Translations under genes and position numbers: made by a program
From: Myxococcota bacterium
Lineage (GTDB): Bacteria; Myxococcota_A; UBA9160; UBA6930
Reading direction: 5' to 3'
Length of the DNA stretch: 45,777 bases
Assembly: GCA_028277885.1 (NCBI GenBank)
Contig: JANQFK010000038.1
Coordinates: 1-45,777 of the forward strand
Notes under the pieces: generated by a model
Databases searched by the model: none
Told to the model about the DNA's origin: nothing
What the model saw: the letters and a program-made list of their open reading frames with translations, nothing else
Shown: positions 1-9,281 of the stretch, piece by piece
How the letters are laid out: each line of letters begins with the position of its first letter
How positions within the stretch are numbered: position 1 is the first letter of the stretch

Positions 1-257
1 CCGCGGCGCTTCTCGCGTCCGCGGCCTCCGGCTTCGGCTCCGTGCCCTTCGGGCTCCGGGGCGTCTATCGAGCTGGCAGGCGGACGCGCTCCCCCTGGAC
101 CGCCGCACGCGGCCGCGCGGCGGTGGGAATCTTGGGGCAGACGAGGTGTCTCATGGGCGTCACCTGATCGAGGACGGCGGGAAGCTAACACGGGGCCGAA
201 CCGGCCACAACGGCCGCGGGGCCTCGGCCGGGCGGGCGGGCGGCGCCGGAGGCCCGC
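1..257. other. window-edge non-coding stretch
   Basis: No gene could be supported here. All forward frames are open for long stretches, as expected at this GC content, but none reads like a recognisable protein. The stretch is downstream of the minus-strand GGDEF-EAL gene that ends at 258. It could hold the tail of a plus-strand gene entering from outside the window: one frame stays open to a TGA at 163-165, but its translation was not recognised. Confidence 0.4.
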
Positions 258-2381
258 TCAGCGCGGGGGTCGGTGGCGCGCCACCTCGGCGACCACGATC
301 GGGGCCACCGGAGGGCTGAAGATGTAGCCCTGGATCTCGTCGCAGCCCCGGGCCCGCAGGAACTCGCGCTGCTGCTCGGTCTCGACCCCCTCCGCCACCA
401 CCCGCAGGCGCAGCGCCTTGGCCATGGAGATGATGGCGGCGGTGATCGCCTCGTCGTCGGGGTCGAGGGGGATGTCGCGCACGAAGGAGCGGTCGATCTT
501 GACCGCGTCCACGGGGAAGCGCTTCAGGTAGCTGAGGGAGGAGTAGCCGGTGCCGAAGTCGTCGAGGGAGATGCTGACGCCGGTGTCCTTCAGCTGCTGG
601 AGGATGGAGATCACCTCGTCCTCGTCGCCCATCAGCACGTTCTCGGTGATCTCGAGCTCGACCTGGCCGGCGTCGAGGCCGGTGTCCCACAGCACCTGGT
701 TCAGGGCCTCGACGAGGTGACCGTCCTCGAAGTGGTGCGGCGAGATGTTGACGGCCAGCCGCAGGGGCGGGACGCCCTCCTCGCGCCAGGCCTTGGCCTG
801 CCAGCAGGCCGTGCGCAGCACCCATTCGCCGATCGGCTTGATCAGGCCCGCCCCCTCGGCGATGGGGATGAACTCCGCCGGCGAGATCGCGCCGAACTCC
901 GGGTCGCTCCAGCGCAGCAGCGCCTCGACCCCGGTGATGCAGCCCGTCTCCATGTCCACCTGGGGCTGGTAGTAGACCTGGAGCTCGTGGTTCTCGAAGG
1001 CGCGGCAGAGCTTCTCCTCGAGCTCGAAGCGCCGCGTCGAGTCGGTCTTCATCGCGGCGGTGAAGAACTGGTAGTTGTTGCGGCCCTCGCTCTTGGCCTG
1101 GCACATGGCGGCGTCGGCGTTGCGCAGCAGCGCATCCACGTCGTCGCCGTCGTCGGGGAAGACCGTGATCCCCATGCTGGCGCCGATGATCACCTCGTGC
1201 CCGTCGAGCTGGAAGGGCTCGCGCAGGGATTCGATGAGCCGCCCGGCCACCCGCGCCGCATCCTGGGGCCGTGCGATCTCGGTGAGCAGCAGGGTGAACT
1301 CGTCCCCGCCGAGGCGCGAGACGTCGTTGCACTCCACCACCTCGCTGTCGTCGTTGTGGACCACCAGGTCGGTCTGGCGCAGGCAGCGGTCGAAGCGCTC
1401 GGCGACGCCCTGGAGCACGCGGTCCCCGAAGACGTGGCCGTGGGTGTCGTTCACGCGCTTGAAGTTGTCGAGGTTCGCGACCAGCAGGGCGAGGGAGCGC
1501 TGGTGGCGGCGCGCCATGTCGACGGCACCCGCCAGCCGCTGCATGAAGGCGCGCCGGTTGGTGAGCCCGGTGAGCCCGTCGCGGTGGGAGAGCAGCCGGA
1601 TCTGCTCCTCGGCGCGCTTGCGCTCGGTGATGTCCTGGAGCACGCCGGTGATGCGACCGTCCTCGCCCAGGGGCTCGCCCTGCCAGTGCAGGATGCGCTC
1701 CAGGCCGTCGCCGGGCTGGATGCGGGTGTCGAGGCCGAAGCCCTCGCCGGCCTCGGCGCTCTTCTGGAGCCGGGTCTCGAGGGTCTGGCGGTCCTCCAGG
1801 TGGACCCGCGAGAGCAGCAGCTTGCGCGAGACCGGGCCCGGCGCCGGGTCCAGGCCCAGCAGCGGGCGGAACTCGCGGGCGCCCTGGAACTCGCTGCCCT
1901 CGGCGTCCGCCGACCAGGTGGCGATGCGCGCGATGCGCTGGATGGACTCGAGCCGCTCGCGGCAGCGACCCAGCTCGAGGCGGTCCCGCGAGCTCTCGAT
2001 CAGCGAGCGCACGCGCCGCTCGAGCACCGTGGGCTGGAACGGGACCGGGACGACGTCGGTGGCTCCGGCGTCGACGGACTGGCTGGCGGCGTCGGCGCGA
2101 CCCGAGGGCACCACGGCGAGCACCGGCGTCTCGGCCAGCGCCGGGCGCTCGCCCAGGGCCTGCTGGAGCGCCGCCACGGCCTCGGGGCCCTCGCGCGCGT
2201 CCACGATCAGCAGGTCCGGGGGCCAGCGATCCGCCGCGCGCAGGGCGCGGGCCGCGTCGTCCGCCGCCACCGCCGAGAGCCCCAGGCGCTCGAGAAGCTC
2301 GCGCAGGTCGCGCCGGAACGCGCGGTCCGTCGCCGCGATCAGGATGCGCCCTGTCGCCCAGGAGGCGTCGCGTCTTCGCAT
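258..2381 (-). CDS. degenerate receiver-PAS-GGDEF-EAL c-di-GMP signalling protein
   Basis: A cytoplasmic protein of 707 residues, predicted to make and/or break cyclic di-GMP. Domains in order: a receiver-like fold (about 10-130), a PAS-like region (about 141-251, ending in a typical [11 protein letters not shown] linker), GGDEF (about 265-440) and EAL (about 450-700). The GGDEF motif is intact at 358-362 and follows a typical [12 protein letters not shown] stretch. EAL is present (486-488), as are the DDFGTGYSS and VVAEGVET motifs of active phosphodiesterases. The receiver keeps an Asp at residue 61 but has AATD in place of the acidic pair and VPF in place of KPF, so phosphorylation is doubtful. 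About 13 extra residues precede GGDEF. The ATG at 2381 is chosen because GGGGAG lies 3 nt upstream. A GTG at 2423 would add 14 residues without a ribosome site. It is a separate unit, 129 nt downstream of the kinase pair. Confidence 0.9.
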   Translation of the reverse strand: MRRRDASWATGRILIAATDRAFRRDLRELLERLGLSAVAADDAARALRAADRWPPDLLIVDAREGPEAVAALQQALGERPALAETPVLAVVPSGRADAASQSVDAGATDVVPVPFQPTVLERRVRSLIESSRDRLELGRCRERLESIQRIARIATWSADAEGSEFQGAREFRPLLGLDPAPGPVSRKLLLSRVHLEDRQTLETRLQKSAEAGEGFGLDTRIQPGDGLERILHWQGEPLGEDGRITGVLQDITERKRAEEQIRLLSHRDGLTGLTNRRAFMQRLAGAVDMARRHQRSLALLVANLDNFKRVNDTHGHVFGDRVLQGVAERFDRCLRQTDLVVHNDDSEVVECNDVSRLGGDEFTLLLTEIARPQDAARVAGRLIESLREPFQLDGHEVIIGASMGITVFPDDGDDVDALLRNADAAMCQAKSEGRNNYQFFTAAMKTDSTRRFELEEKLCRAFENHELQVYYQPQVDMETGCITGVEALLRWSDPEFGAISPAEFIPIAEGAGLIKPIGEWVLRTACWQAKAWREEGVPPLRLAVNISPHHFEDGHLVEALNQVLWDTGLDAGQVELEITENVLMGDEDEVISILQQLKDTGVSISLDDFGTGYSSLSYLKRFPVDAVKIDRSFVRDIPLDPDDEAITAAIISMAKALRLRVVAEGVETEQQREFLRARGCDEIQGYIFSPPVAPIVVAEVARHRPPR

Positions 2382-2510
2382 GGGCTCCCCGGCCGCTCGG
2401 TCTCCAACGGGACCGGGGGCCACGGGAAGCGGTTCGGAGGGATGAGGGCTCGTCTTGAGCGTCCCGGCCCCGCGTTCGGGGGGACCCGGGAGCCGCCCGG
2501 CGCCGGGCCT

Positions 2511-3944
2511 TCAAGTATCCGTATTCGTTGAGCTTTCCATCCCCGACGGGGCCTCCGCCCCGGCGCTCGCGTCCGGCACGCTGAACGAGAAGACCGCCCC
2601 CTTGCCCACCTCGGACTCGACCTCGATCCGGCCGCCGTCGGACTCCACCAGCTTCTTCGCCACGGCCAGCCCGATCCCGGTGCCCGGGTAGCGGTCGCGC
2701 GGGTGCAGGCGCCGGAACACCTCGAAGATCTGGCCCTGGTGGGCGGGGTCGATGCCGATCCCGTCGTCCGCCACCGAGAGCCACCAGGCGTCCGCCTCCC
2801 TTCGCGCCGACACGTGGATCCGGGGCGACGCGTCGCCGCGGAAGCGCAGCGCGTTCTCGAGCAGGTTCTGGAGCACGTGACGCAGCCGGTCGGGCACGCA
2901 CTCCAGGGTGGGGAGCGCGTCCCAGGTGATGCGGGCCCCGGCCTCCTCGACCAGCGGACCGAGGTCCGCGACCAGGCCCTCGAGCAGCTCCGCCACGTCG
3001 ACGGAGCGCCGCTCCGCCTGGCCGTGGCCCACCCGGGCGTAGCGGAGCAGCGCCTCGATCAGCGCCTGCATGCGCCGGCCGCCGTCCACCGCCGTCGCCA
3101 GGTACTCGCGGCCGCGCTCGCCCAGGCGCTCCCCCGCCTCGTCCTCGAGCAGCTGGAGGAAGCTCACCACCGCGCGCAGCGGCGCCTGGAGGTCGTGGGA
3201 GGCCGCGTAGGCGAACTGCTCGAGCTCCGCGTTGGAGCGCTCGAGCTCGACGCTGCGCTGCTCGAGGGAGCGCTCGAAGGCCTTGCGCTCGCTGATGTCC
3301 ACCGCGACGCCCAGCACCGCGGGCTCCTCGAGGCCCGAGGTCAGGTAGGGGATCTTGATGGTCTGGAGCACGTGCCGGCGGCCCCGGGCGTCGACGAAGG
3401 TCTCCTCGGGGATGAACTTCGGCTCGCCGCCGCTCATCACCTCGCGGTCGTCGGCCAGCATGTGCTCGAGCTCGGCGGTGTCGGGGTGGAGGTCCGCGTG
3501 GCGCCGGCCGCGGAGCGCCTCCACGCTCGTGCCGTACATCTCCGCCACGGCGCGGTTGGCCAGCAGGAAGCGCCCCTCGCGGTCCTTGGCGAAGATCATG
3601 TGCGGCACCAGGTCGATGATCTGGCGCAGCCGCTCCTCGCTGCGGCGCACCGCGGCCTCGGAGCGCTCGACCCGGCCGAAGAAGGGGCCGATCCAGGCGA
3701 TCCCCGCGAGCATCAGCACCGAGATCACCAGGGCGATCCACTCCGCGAGGGGGTCCGCCGGCAGCGCGGACTCGCCGCTCAGCACCCGGCCCAGGGTGAC
3801 GCTGCGCCGGATGCCCATCAGCAGCACGGCCGTGGCGATGAGGGCCCAGGCGGTGCGCCCGGTGATGCGCATCAGGCGCAGGGCGAGGGCCGCCGCGGCG
3901 AACTGGATCGCCACCGAGGCGGCCAGCAGGACGGCGGTGCTCAC
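2511..3944 (-). CDS. membrane PAS sensor histidine kinase
   Basis: A sensor histidine kinase of 477 residues in the inner membrane. Three hydrophobic segments occupy roughly residues 1-25, 32-45 and 65-87. A PAS domain follows (about 100-220, ending in [11 protein letters not shown]), then a coiled linker. The dimerisation/phosphoacceptor helix has [12 protein letters not shown] with His250. The ATPase domain shows the N box (NLLENALRF), G1 (DDGIGID) and G2 (GTGIGLAVA). The SHDLQAPLR form of the H box is typical of phytochrome-like kinases. The start is a GTG, only 10 nt after the stop of the upstream kinase gene, so the two are probably co-transcribed and perhaps translationally coupled. No partner receiver protein is adjacent. 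The nearest receiver-like domain, in the downstream GGDEF-EAL gene, is degenerate. The signal sensed is unknown. Confidence 0.92.
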   Translation of the reverse strand: MSTAVLLAASVAIQFAAAALALRLMRITGRTAWALIATAVLLMGIRRSVTLGRVLSGESALPADPLAEWIALVISVLMLAGIAWIGPFFGRVERSEAAVRRSEERLRQIIDLVPHMIFAKDREGRFLLANRAVAEMYGTSVEALRGRRHADLHPDTAELEHMLADDREVMSGGEPKFIPEETFVDARGRRHVLQTIKIPYLTSGLEEPAVLGVAVDISERKAFERSLEQRSVELERSNAELEQFAYAASHDLQAPLRAVVSFLQLLEDEAGERLGERGREYLATAVDGGRRMQALIEALLRYARVGHGQAERRSVDVAELLEGLVADLGPLVEEAGARITWDALPTLECVPDRLRHVLQNLLENALRFRGDASPRIHVSARREADAWWLSVADDGIGIDPAHQGQIFEVFRRLHPRDRYPGTGIGLAVAKKLVESDGGRIEVESEVGKGAVFSFSVPDASAGAEAPSGMESSTNTDT

Positions 3945-3954
3945 GCTGCCCCGA

Positions 3955-5595
3955 TCATACGTCGGCGGGGTCCCGGAGCGGAAGCTCGAAGAAGAAGCAG
4001 GTCCCCTCGCCCAGGCCGGTCTCGAAGCCGATCCGGCCGCCGAGCTCCTCGACGAGCCGCTTGCAGATCGCGAGGCCGAGGCCGGTGCCCCCGACGCTGC
4101 GCGAGGCGCTCGAGTCCGCCTGGGCGAAGCGGTCGAAGACCCGCGGGCGGAACGCGGGCTCGATGCCCGGCCCGGCGTCGCGCACCGACACCCGCGCCCG
4201 CTCGGCGTCGCGCCCCAGGGTGATGCGGACCTGCTCGCCCTGGGGCGAGTGCTTCACCGCGTTCGAGAGCAGGTTGGCCATGATCTGCTGGAAGCGGTCC
4301 GGGTCCACCTCCACCTCGCTCCCCGGCAGGGGCTCCTCCAGCACCAGCCGTACGCCGTGGGCCTCGGCGTAGCCCTGGTTGACGCGCAGGCTCTGCTGGA
4401 GCGCCTTCGCGAGGTCCACGGGCTCGATCCGGAGGTCGAGCCTGCCGGACTCGATGCGCCGCATGTCGAGGAGGTCGTCGATCAGGCGCTGGAGCCGGTC
4501 CGAGTTCGCCGAGGCGACCTCGGCCAGGTCCTTCACCTCGCCCGGGATCTCGCCGAGCACGCCCCCGGCGATGAGCCGCAGCGAGCCGTGGATGGAGGTC
4601 AGCGGGGTCCGCAGCTCGTGGCTCACCGTCGCCACGAAGTCGTCGCGCATGGCGTCGAGGCGCTTGCGCTGGGTCACGTCGCGCACGATGCCGATCACGT
4701 CGAAGCGTCCGTGGGGCGCGGCGCGCAGCTCGAGATCCACGGGCTCGCCTCCGAACTGGATCTCGTACTCGCGCCGGGTGAGGCGGCCCGCGTCGAGAGT
4801 GGTGCGGATCTGGGCGTGGACCTTCTCGGCGACCGAGGCCGGGAACAGCTCCTCGAGCCGGCGCCCGAGGATCTCGCCCACCTGGAAGCGCGCCGGCGCG
4901 TCGGCAGGGAGCTCGAGATCCGCGATGGTGCCGTCCGCCGCGATGCGCACCACGGCGTCGGGCAGGGCCGAGAGCAGCGCGGCGTTGCGCTGCCGGGCGA
5001 CCTCGAGCTCGCGGCTCCGGCGCAGGCGGTTGCGCTCGTAGAGCCAGCCCAGGAAGGCGCCGAAGAGCGGCGCGTTGGCGGCGGCGGCGAAGTGGAGCAG
5101 CAGCGCGCGCCCGACGAGGGGCGGGCCCTCGAACGGGAAGCCGGTGTGGTGGAGGGCGGCGAGCCCCGCGGTGCCGGCGGCGCAGAGAGCGCCGAACACG
5201 GCGGCCCCGACTCCCCCGAGAACCAGGGCGGCCACCAGGGGGACGAAGGGGAACCAGTAGAAGGCCTCGGAGCGCAGGCCCTCCTCGAGCATCGCCATGC
5301 CGAGCAGGCTGGCGATCCCCACCGCGGGCACCAGCAGCGCGCCCACGCGCCGCGAGTTCGTGAGCCGCATGGCGACGGGGGCCAGCGCGAAGCCCAGCAC
5401 CGAGCCGGCCAGCGCCCGCCCCACCGGGCTGCCCAGGCCCTCGAGCCCGAAGCGCGACGCCGCGAGGATCCCGGAGAAGAGCGCCGCCGCCAGGGCGCTG
5501 GCGGTCACCACGCGACCGGCGCGCTCCTCCTCGGGCTCCCCGAAGGCGGAGCGCGGCAGCCAGCGGTCGGTGAAGCTCCGGGGCGCGTCGCGCAT
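3955..5595 (-). CDS. multi-spanning membrane PAS histidine kinase
   Basis: A histidine kinase of 546 residues. The first ~185 residues contain about six hydrophobic segments that form a membrane sensor region without an obvious periplasmic domain. A PAS domain follows (about 200-315, ending in a DVTQRKRLDAMR linker). The H box is SHELRTPLTSIHGS with His326. The ATPase domain has NLLSNAVKHSP, DAGPGIE and GGTGLGLAI. The ATG at 5595 is preferred because it starts a compact basic N-terminus before the first membrane segment. An upstream GTG at 5652 would add 19 residues of proline- and glycine-rich sequence. The gene is immediately upstream of the second kinase (10-nt gap). It lies 60 nt downstream of the TetR gene, and a TACCCT sequence in this gap could be a -10 element. 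The signal is unknown. Confidence 0.9.
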   Translation of the reverse strand: MRDAPRSFTDRWLPRSAFGEPEEERAGRVVTASALAAALFSGILAASRFGLEGLGSPVGRALAGSVLGFALAPVAMRLTNSRRVGALLVPAVGIASLLGMAMLEEGLRSEAFYWFPFVPLVAALVLGGVGAAVFGALCAAGTAGLAALHHTGFPFEGPPLVGRALLLHFAAAANAPLFGAFLGWLYERNRLRRSRELEVARQRNAALLSALPDAVVRIAADGTIADLELPADAPARFQVGEILGRRLEELFPASVAEKVHAQIRTTLDAGRLTRREYEIQFGGEPVDLELRAAPHGRFDVIGIVRDVTQRKRLDAMRDDFVATVSHELRTPLTSIHGSLRLIAGGVLGEIPGEVKDLAEVASANSDRLQRLIDDLLDMRRIESGRLDLRIEPVDLAKALQQSLRVNQGYAEAHGVRLVLEEPLPGSEVEVDPDRFQQIMANLLSNAVKHSPQGEQVRITLGRDAERARVSVRDAGPGIEPAFRPRVFDRFAQADSSASRSVGGTGLGLAICKRLVEELGGRIGFETGLGEGTCFFFELPLRDPADV

Positions 5596-5655
5596 GGGTC
5601 CGCGACCCAGGGTAGGCCGGTGCCCGGGGGGTCGCCCCGCGGCGACGCGCACCGC

Positions 5656-6330
5656 TCAGGCGGGGCGGAGCCTGCCCTCGCGCAGCTCCGGCGGCAGGCG
5701 CACCCAGATCAGCAGCACGATGGTGCGCGCGAGCTCGTCGAAGATGCGATCCATGCGCGCCTCGTCGGGATCCACCTCGGGCCGCAGCACCGCGCCCTGG
5801 AGCAGCGCGACGATGGTGTGGGCCACGAGGTCGAGGTCGGGCAGCGCCATGCCCACGCTGTCCTCGATGCCCTGGACGATCGCCTCCTCGGCACGGGCCA
5901 CCACGCGGCGCAGCGCCTCGCGGGTGGGCTCCGAGGCGGCGCCCTGCTCGAGCTGCGCCACCAGGGGCAGGCGGATCAGCTGGGGCTGCTCGGTGGCCAG
6001 CCGGCGCCACTCGCGCACCAGCCGGTGCACGCGTTGCAGCGGGTCGCCCTCGAGGTAGGCCCGCTTGCGGATCTCCTCGATCCAGGTGGTGCCCACGGTC
6101 TCCACCGCCGCGGCGAGCAGGCCCTCCTTGCTGCCGTAGTGCCAGTAGAGCGCGGTGCGCGCGAGGCCGGCCCGCTCGCACACGTCGCCCACGCTGGTGG
6201 CCGCGTAGCCGCGCTCGGCGATCAGCTCGAGGGCCGCCTCGAGCAGGCGCTCGCGGCCGCCGGCGTCGGCCGCGGCCTCCGGACGCTTGCGGCGCCGCCC
6301 GCGCCGCGGGGCGCCCCGGGCGGGGCTCAC
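5656..6330 (-). CDS. TetR/AcrR family repressor
   Basis: A DNA-binding regulator of 224 residues. The N-terminal tail is basic. The helix-turn-helix lies at about residues 25-75, with ELIAERGYAATSVGDVCERA followed by the family-typical ALYWHYGSKEGLL recognition stretch. The rest is an all-helical ligand/dimer domain. The start is a GTG at 6330 whose sequence GTGA overlaps the TGA stop of the upstream hydrolase gene by 4 bp. This implies translational coupling and explains why no separate ribosome site is needed. Two palindromic sites at 7177-7216, just ahead of the hydrolase start, are the likely operators (inference), giving an autoregulated two-gene operon. The ligand is unknown. Because hydrolases of this family are often beside regulators of lipid metabolism, an acyl compound is a reasonable guess. 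Confidence 0.92.
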   Translation of the reverse strand: MSPARGAPRRGRRRKRPEAAADAGGRERLLEAALELIAERGYAATSVGDVCERAGLARTALYWHYGSKEGLLAAAVETVGTTWIEEIRKRAYLEGDPLQRVHRLVREWRRLATEQPQLIRLPLVAQLEQGAASEPTREALRRVVARAEEAIVQGIEDSVGMALPDLDLVAHTIVALLQGAVLRPEVDPDEARMDRIFDELARTIVLLIWVRLPPELREGRLRPA

Positions 6331-7148
6331 GCCGGCACCTCGAGCCCGAGCTCGGCGAGGTGGCGGCGCGCGAGGGGCAGGTCGTCCACCTGGCTGGGAT
6401 GGAAGTCGCGGCGCAGGTAGGCGAGGAAGGCGGCGCGCATGCGGCGCGGACCGCGTCCTTCGGTGGCCTTCAGCAGGCCGCGGCGCTGCGCCGCGATCTC
6501 GCGGCGCGAGAGCCCGTCCTGGCGCAGCAGCATGCGGGTTCCGGCCATCGACCACCCGAACAGCACCAGCGTGGCGATGGCCAGGCCCAGCACGCGCAGC
6601 GCCCAGCTCGGGTGGGTGGCGCGCAGCACGTCGAACGCCACCGCCTTGTGCTCGATCTCCTCGGCGGCGTGCCACAGGATCAGCTTGCGAATGGTGGGGT
6701 GGGCCTGGGCGAGGAGCTCGGCGTCCTCGAAGGCCAGGCCGCCGAAGGTCGCCGTGTAGTGCTCCGCGCCGGCCGTCATGGCCAGGCGCAGCCGCGCCGG
6801 CAGCCAGCGGTTGCTGAAGCGCACGAAGGCGCGGAAGCGCTTCAGGTAGCCCTCGATCCGGTAGCCCTGGGCCTCGAGCAGCTCGAAGTAGCGCTCGTGC
6901 TCGCGCGCGTGGTGCCCCTCCTGGCCGAAGAACCCCTTCACCTGGGCGCGCAGCTCCGGGTCCTCGACGCGGCCGAGGTGGTCCTTCACGGCGCGGATGA
7001 AGAAGCGCTCGCCGTCGGGAAAGACCAGGTTCAGCCCGTTGAAGAAGTGCGTCGCCACCGCGCTTCCGGCGAGCCAGTGCCTGGGGATCCCGGCGTCGAA
7101 GGCGAGGGACGGATCGCGGACCAGGATCTCGGGACGGGACTCGGACAT
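6327..7148 (-). CDS. COG3687-type metal-dependent hydrolase (PF10118-like)
   Basis: A protein of 273 residues resembling the 'predicted metal-dependent hydrolase' family COG3687/PF10118. The family has a ferritin-like helical fold with putative diiron ligands. Visible metal-binding candidates are QEGHHAREH (about 77-85), AEHYTA (about 127-132) and the EEIEHKAVAFDV motif (about 163-174). The spacing of these Glu/His clusters is typical of diiron carboxylate proteins. A hydrophobic stretch (about 185-205) may attach it to the membrane. The reaction is not established for the family, and the name hydrolase comes from annotation rather than from a visible catalytic triad. The gene is first in an operon with the TetR regulator, which overlaps it by 4 bp. 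The two palindromes 29-68 nt upstream of its ATG suggest repression by that regulator. Confidence 0.85.
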   Translation of the reverse strand: MSESRPEILVRDPSLAFDAGIPRHWLAGSAVATHFFNGLNLVFPDGERFFIRAVKDHLGRVEDPELRAQVKGFFGQEGHHAREHERYFELLEAQGYRIEGYLKRFRAFVRFSNRWLPARLRLAMTAGAEHYTATFGGLAFEDAELLAQAHPTIRKLILWHAAEEIEHKAVAFDVLRATHPSWALRVLGLAIATLVLFGWSMAGTRMLLRQDGLSRREIAAQRRGLLKATEGRGPRRMRAAFLAYLRRDFHPSQVDDLPLARRHLAELGLEVPA

Positions 7149-7176
7149 GGCGGGGCTCCGAGGGGCGCGAGGTGGA

Positions 7177-7216
7177 CTGTACAGGCCGGTACAGAGTGCC
7201 GTACCGATCGGTACAG
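7177..7216. promoter_or_regulatory. two tandem palindromic operators, probable TetR binding sites
   Basis: Two inverted repeats with the same right half-site stand 22 bp apart. Site 1 is CTGTAC-AGGCCG-GTACAG (7177-7194). Site 2 contains the perfect 14-bp palindrome GTACCGATCGGTAC (7201-7214), followed by AG, so it shares the GTACAG half. They lie between the hydrolase start (7148) and the MFS stop (7218). Spacing of two helical turns would let two dimers bind one face of the DNA. Assignment to the adjacent TetR protein is inference from position. Confidence 0.75.
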
Positions 7217-7217
7217 G

Positions 7218-8459
7218 TCAACCCCCGGGCGCCCGGGCCCGGCGCTCCCAGGCCAGGATCAGCGGCAGGGCGACCATCGCCAGCAGGATCTCCGTGCCCC
7301 CCGCCACGCCGAAGGCGGCGCGGTAGCCGGCCTCCCAGTCGCCGGCGGGGAGCGCCACGGCCTCGCTCACCAGCCCCCCGGTCACCGGCCCCACGATGAA
7401 GCCGAGGCTCCCCGCGGCGTTGAAGCCGCCCAGGGCCGTGGCCCGGACCCGCTCCGGCGCCACCTGGGTCGTCATCACCAGAGAGGGGACGAACATCACC
7501 GCCGCCGCGGCGCCGATGGCGGCCATCACGCCGGGCAGCGCCCCGGCTCCCCACCACGGCAGGCTCAGGGTGCCGAGCCCGTAGAGCAGGCTGCCGCCGC
7601 ACAGCAGCAGCGCGCGGGAGGTCCGCTCCGCGAGCCAGCCGAAGGGCACCGACAGCAGCGCGAAGGGCAGCATGAAGATGGCGATCAGCGCGCCGATCCT
7701 CGCGGGCGGCAGCGCGTGGATGCGCTCGAGGTAGAGCGACAGCGTGGTGGTGTAGAAGCCCACGGTGAAGCGGTCCACGAAGGCGAAGGCCAGCGGGACC
7801 ACGAGCAGGCGGTGGCGACGCACCAGGCCCAGGATCTCGCGGGCGCCCGGGCGGTCCTCGCCGGCGGCCGCGGTCTCGCGCAGCAGCACCGCCGCCAGCA
7901 CCCCCGCCACCAGCGCGACGCCGCCGCCGAGGTAGAGCGGACGGATCGGGTCGGCGTCGCCGACCACGCCGCCGAGGGGCGCGCCGAGCGCGACCCCGAG
8001 CAGCAGGCCGCCGCCCACGGCGCCCATCACGCGACCGCGCTGCGGGCCCGGGCGGCAGCTCGACGCCAGGGCGAGGAGCTGGGAGAGGGCGAAGATGTGG
8101 GCGCAGCCCTCGAGGAAGCGCACCGCCAGGAAGACCGGGAAGGCCACGGGCAGGGTGAGGGCGAAGAAGCAGGCCGCATCCACGGTGAGGGCGATCGCGA
8201 TGCCCGTGGGCCGCCGGCCGAAGCGGTCCGCCAGGGCGCCGGCCAGCGGCGCGGCGAGCACGGCCCCCACCATGTTGATCGACATGAAGAGCGAGGTGAG
8301 GGTCTCGGAGACGCCGAAGCGCTCCTGGACCAGGGCACGCAGCACCGGCACCGGAAGCGTCACCGGGATCAGGGTGAGGAGCGCCAGGCCGGCCAGGGCG
8401 GCGACCCGCCAGCCGGGATAGCAGGCCTGGAAGTGCTGGTTTTCCGGGGTGTTGCTCAG
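7218..8459 (-). CDS. MFS transporter, probably starting at CTG
   Basis: A major facilitator superfamily exporter or importer with about 12 membrane segments. The loop between segments 2 and 3 carries the family signature (GALADRFGRRPTG), and the second half has a weaker copy (FGWLAERTSR). The first ATG/GTG/TTG in frame is a GTG at 8363, but this cuts the first membrane helix in half. The frame stays open upstream to a TAG at 8472-8474. The added sequence reads SNTPENQHF, then a helix beginning WRVAALAGLALL, exactly what an intact N-terminus needs. No ATG, GTG or TTG occurs there, so a CTG at 8459 (413 residues) is the best start. A TAGAAT sequence 9 nt upstream would make the message almost leaderless. 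The substrate cannot be told from the sequence. The gene ends 2 nt before the TetR operator region. Confidence 0.85.
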   Translation of the reverse strand: MSNTPENQHFQACYPGWRVAALAGLALLTLIPVTLPVPVLRALVQERFGVSETLTSLFMSINMVGAVLAAPLAGALADRFGRRPTGIAIALTVDAACFFALTLPVAFPVFLAVRFLEGCAHIFALSQLLALASSCRPGPQRGRVMGAVGGGLLLGVALGAPLGGVVGDADPIRPLYLGGGVALVAGVLAAVLLRETAAAGEDRPGAREILGLVRRHRLLVVPLAFAFVDRFTVGFYTTTLSLYLERIHALPPARIGALIAIFMLPFALLSVPFGWLAERTSRALLLCGGSLLYGLGTLSLPWWGAGALPGVMAAIGAAAAVMFVPSLVMTTQVAPERVRATALGGFNAAGSLGFIVGPVTGGLVSEAVALPAGDWEAGYRAAFGVAGGTEILLAMVALPLILAWERRARAPGG

Positions 8460-8564
8460 GGCCGCCAGATTCTATCCCAGACCGGGGAACCAGCGCGGCC
8501 CTGCGGTTGTCCCACCTGCAGAACGAGCGCTCCGACCTTCGGGAGCCCGCCGGGAAGGAAGACC

Positions 8565-9149
8565 TTGGCCCTCGCGTCCGCCACCGCTCCGACCCTCGCG
8601 CTGGTCGCGCCGCTCGTCGCCCTGCTGGGCGGCCTGGCCGCCACGCCCGCGCGCAGCGCCCCGGGAGACGCGGCGGTGCACCCCTGGCTGGGCGGACGGA
8701 TCGGCGTGCAGGTCCAGGGCCTCACGCCGGAGCTTCGCGAGCACTTCTCCGCGCCGCAGGATCGCGGGATCCTGGTGGCGCGCGTCGAGGAGGGCCGCCC
8801 CGCCCACCGCGCGGGCGTGCGCGTCGGCGACGTGCTGGTCGAGGCCGGCGGCGAGCCGCTGCGCCACTCCTCCGACCTGCTCCGAATCGTGACCACCGCG
8901 CCCGCGGGCGAGCCCCTCGAGCTGCGGCTGCTCCGCAAGGGCAAGGCGCGCACCCTGAGCGTCGAGCCCGAGTCCACGCCCCACGCCGCGCTGCCTCCCG
9001 GCGCCTGGGAGGGATGGGAGCGCTGGTTCGAGCCCGGCCTGCGGCACGGCAGCCGCGCCCTGCGAGAGCGCCTCGACGAACTCGAGGACCGCCTGGAAGA
9101 CCTCGAGCGCCGCCTGGAAGCGGGCGACGCGAGACCGGAGCCGACCTGA
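8565..9149 (+). CDS. secreted PDZ-domain protein
   Basis: A small periplasmic protein of 194 residues. The start is a TTG with AAGGAAG a few bases upstream. It opens a hydrophobic signal peptide (about 1-32, cleavage after PARSA). A single PDZ domain follows (about 40-130): a GIGVQVQ-like first strand, RGILVARVEEGRPAHRAG and GDVLVEAGGEPL, matching the PDZ carboxylate loop and strand pattern of HtrA/RseP-type domains. After a Trp-rich patch the C-terminus is a charged coiled coil (about 165-188). There is no trypsin-like protease domain, so it is not an HtrA protease. A role as a periplasmic scaffold or adaptor is a guess. It is transcribed divergently from the MFS gene across about 100 bp and ends at a strong inverted repeat shared with the convergent permease gene. 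Confidence 0.82.
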   Translation: MALASATAPTLALVAPLVALLGGLAATPARSAPGDAAVHPWLGGRIGVQVQGLTPELREHFSAPQDRGILVARVEEGRPAHRAGVRVGDVLVEAGGEPLRHSSDLLRIVTTAPAGEPLELRLLRKGKARTLSVEPESTPHAALPPGAWEGWERWFEPGLRHGSRALRERLDELEDRLEDLERRLEAGDARPEPT

Positions 9150-9173
9150 TGGCTGGCCGCTGACGGTTGGTGT

Positions 9174-9226
9174 GGGGGCGGGAGAAGGTTTCTCTCCCTG
9201 CGCATCGCTTGCCTTCTCCCGCCCCC
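9174..9226. terminator. 15-bp inverted repeat between convergent genes
   Basis: GGGGGCGGGAGAAGG (9174-9188) pairs perfectly with 9212-9226 around a 23-nt loop. The loop itself contains TCTCTCCC, which can form an alternative pairing with GGGAGA. It sits 24 nt after the PDZ gene and 55 nt after the permease gene on the opposite strand, so it probably stops transcription from both sides. There is no clear T-run. Confidence 0.6.
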
Positions 9227-9281
9227 CTGGTCCCGCCACCGTCGAGGTCCCGTCGAGGCGACCCCCAGCGTAGCCCCACTC

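Noticed and set aside
3355..6420. A 1021-codon plus-strand open frame
   Set aside because: It is antisense to the two histidine kinases and the TetR gene. It is open only because of GC content.
8565..9149. Calling the PDZ protein an HtrA/DegP protease
   Set aside because: There is no trypsin-like domain or GNSGG-type serine motif. Only signal peptide, PDZ and coiled coil are present.
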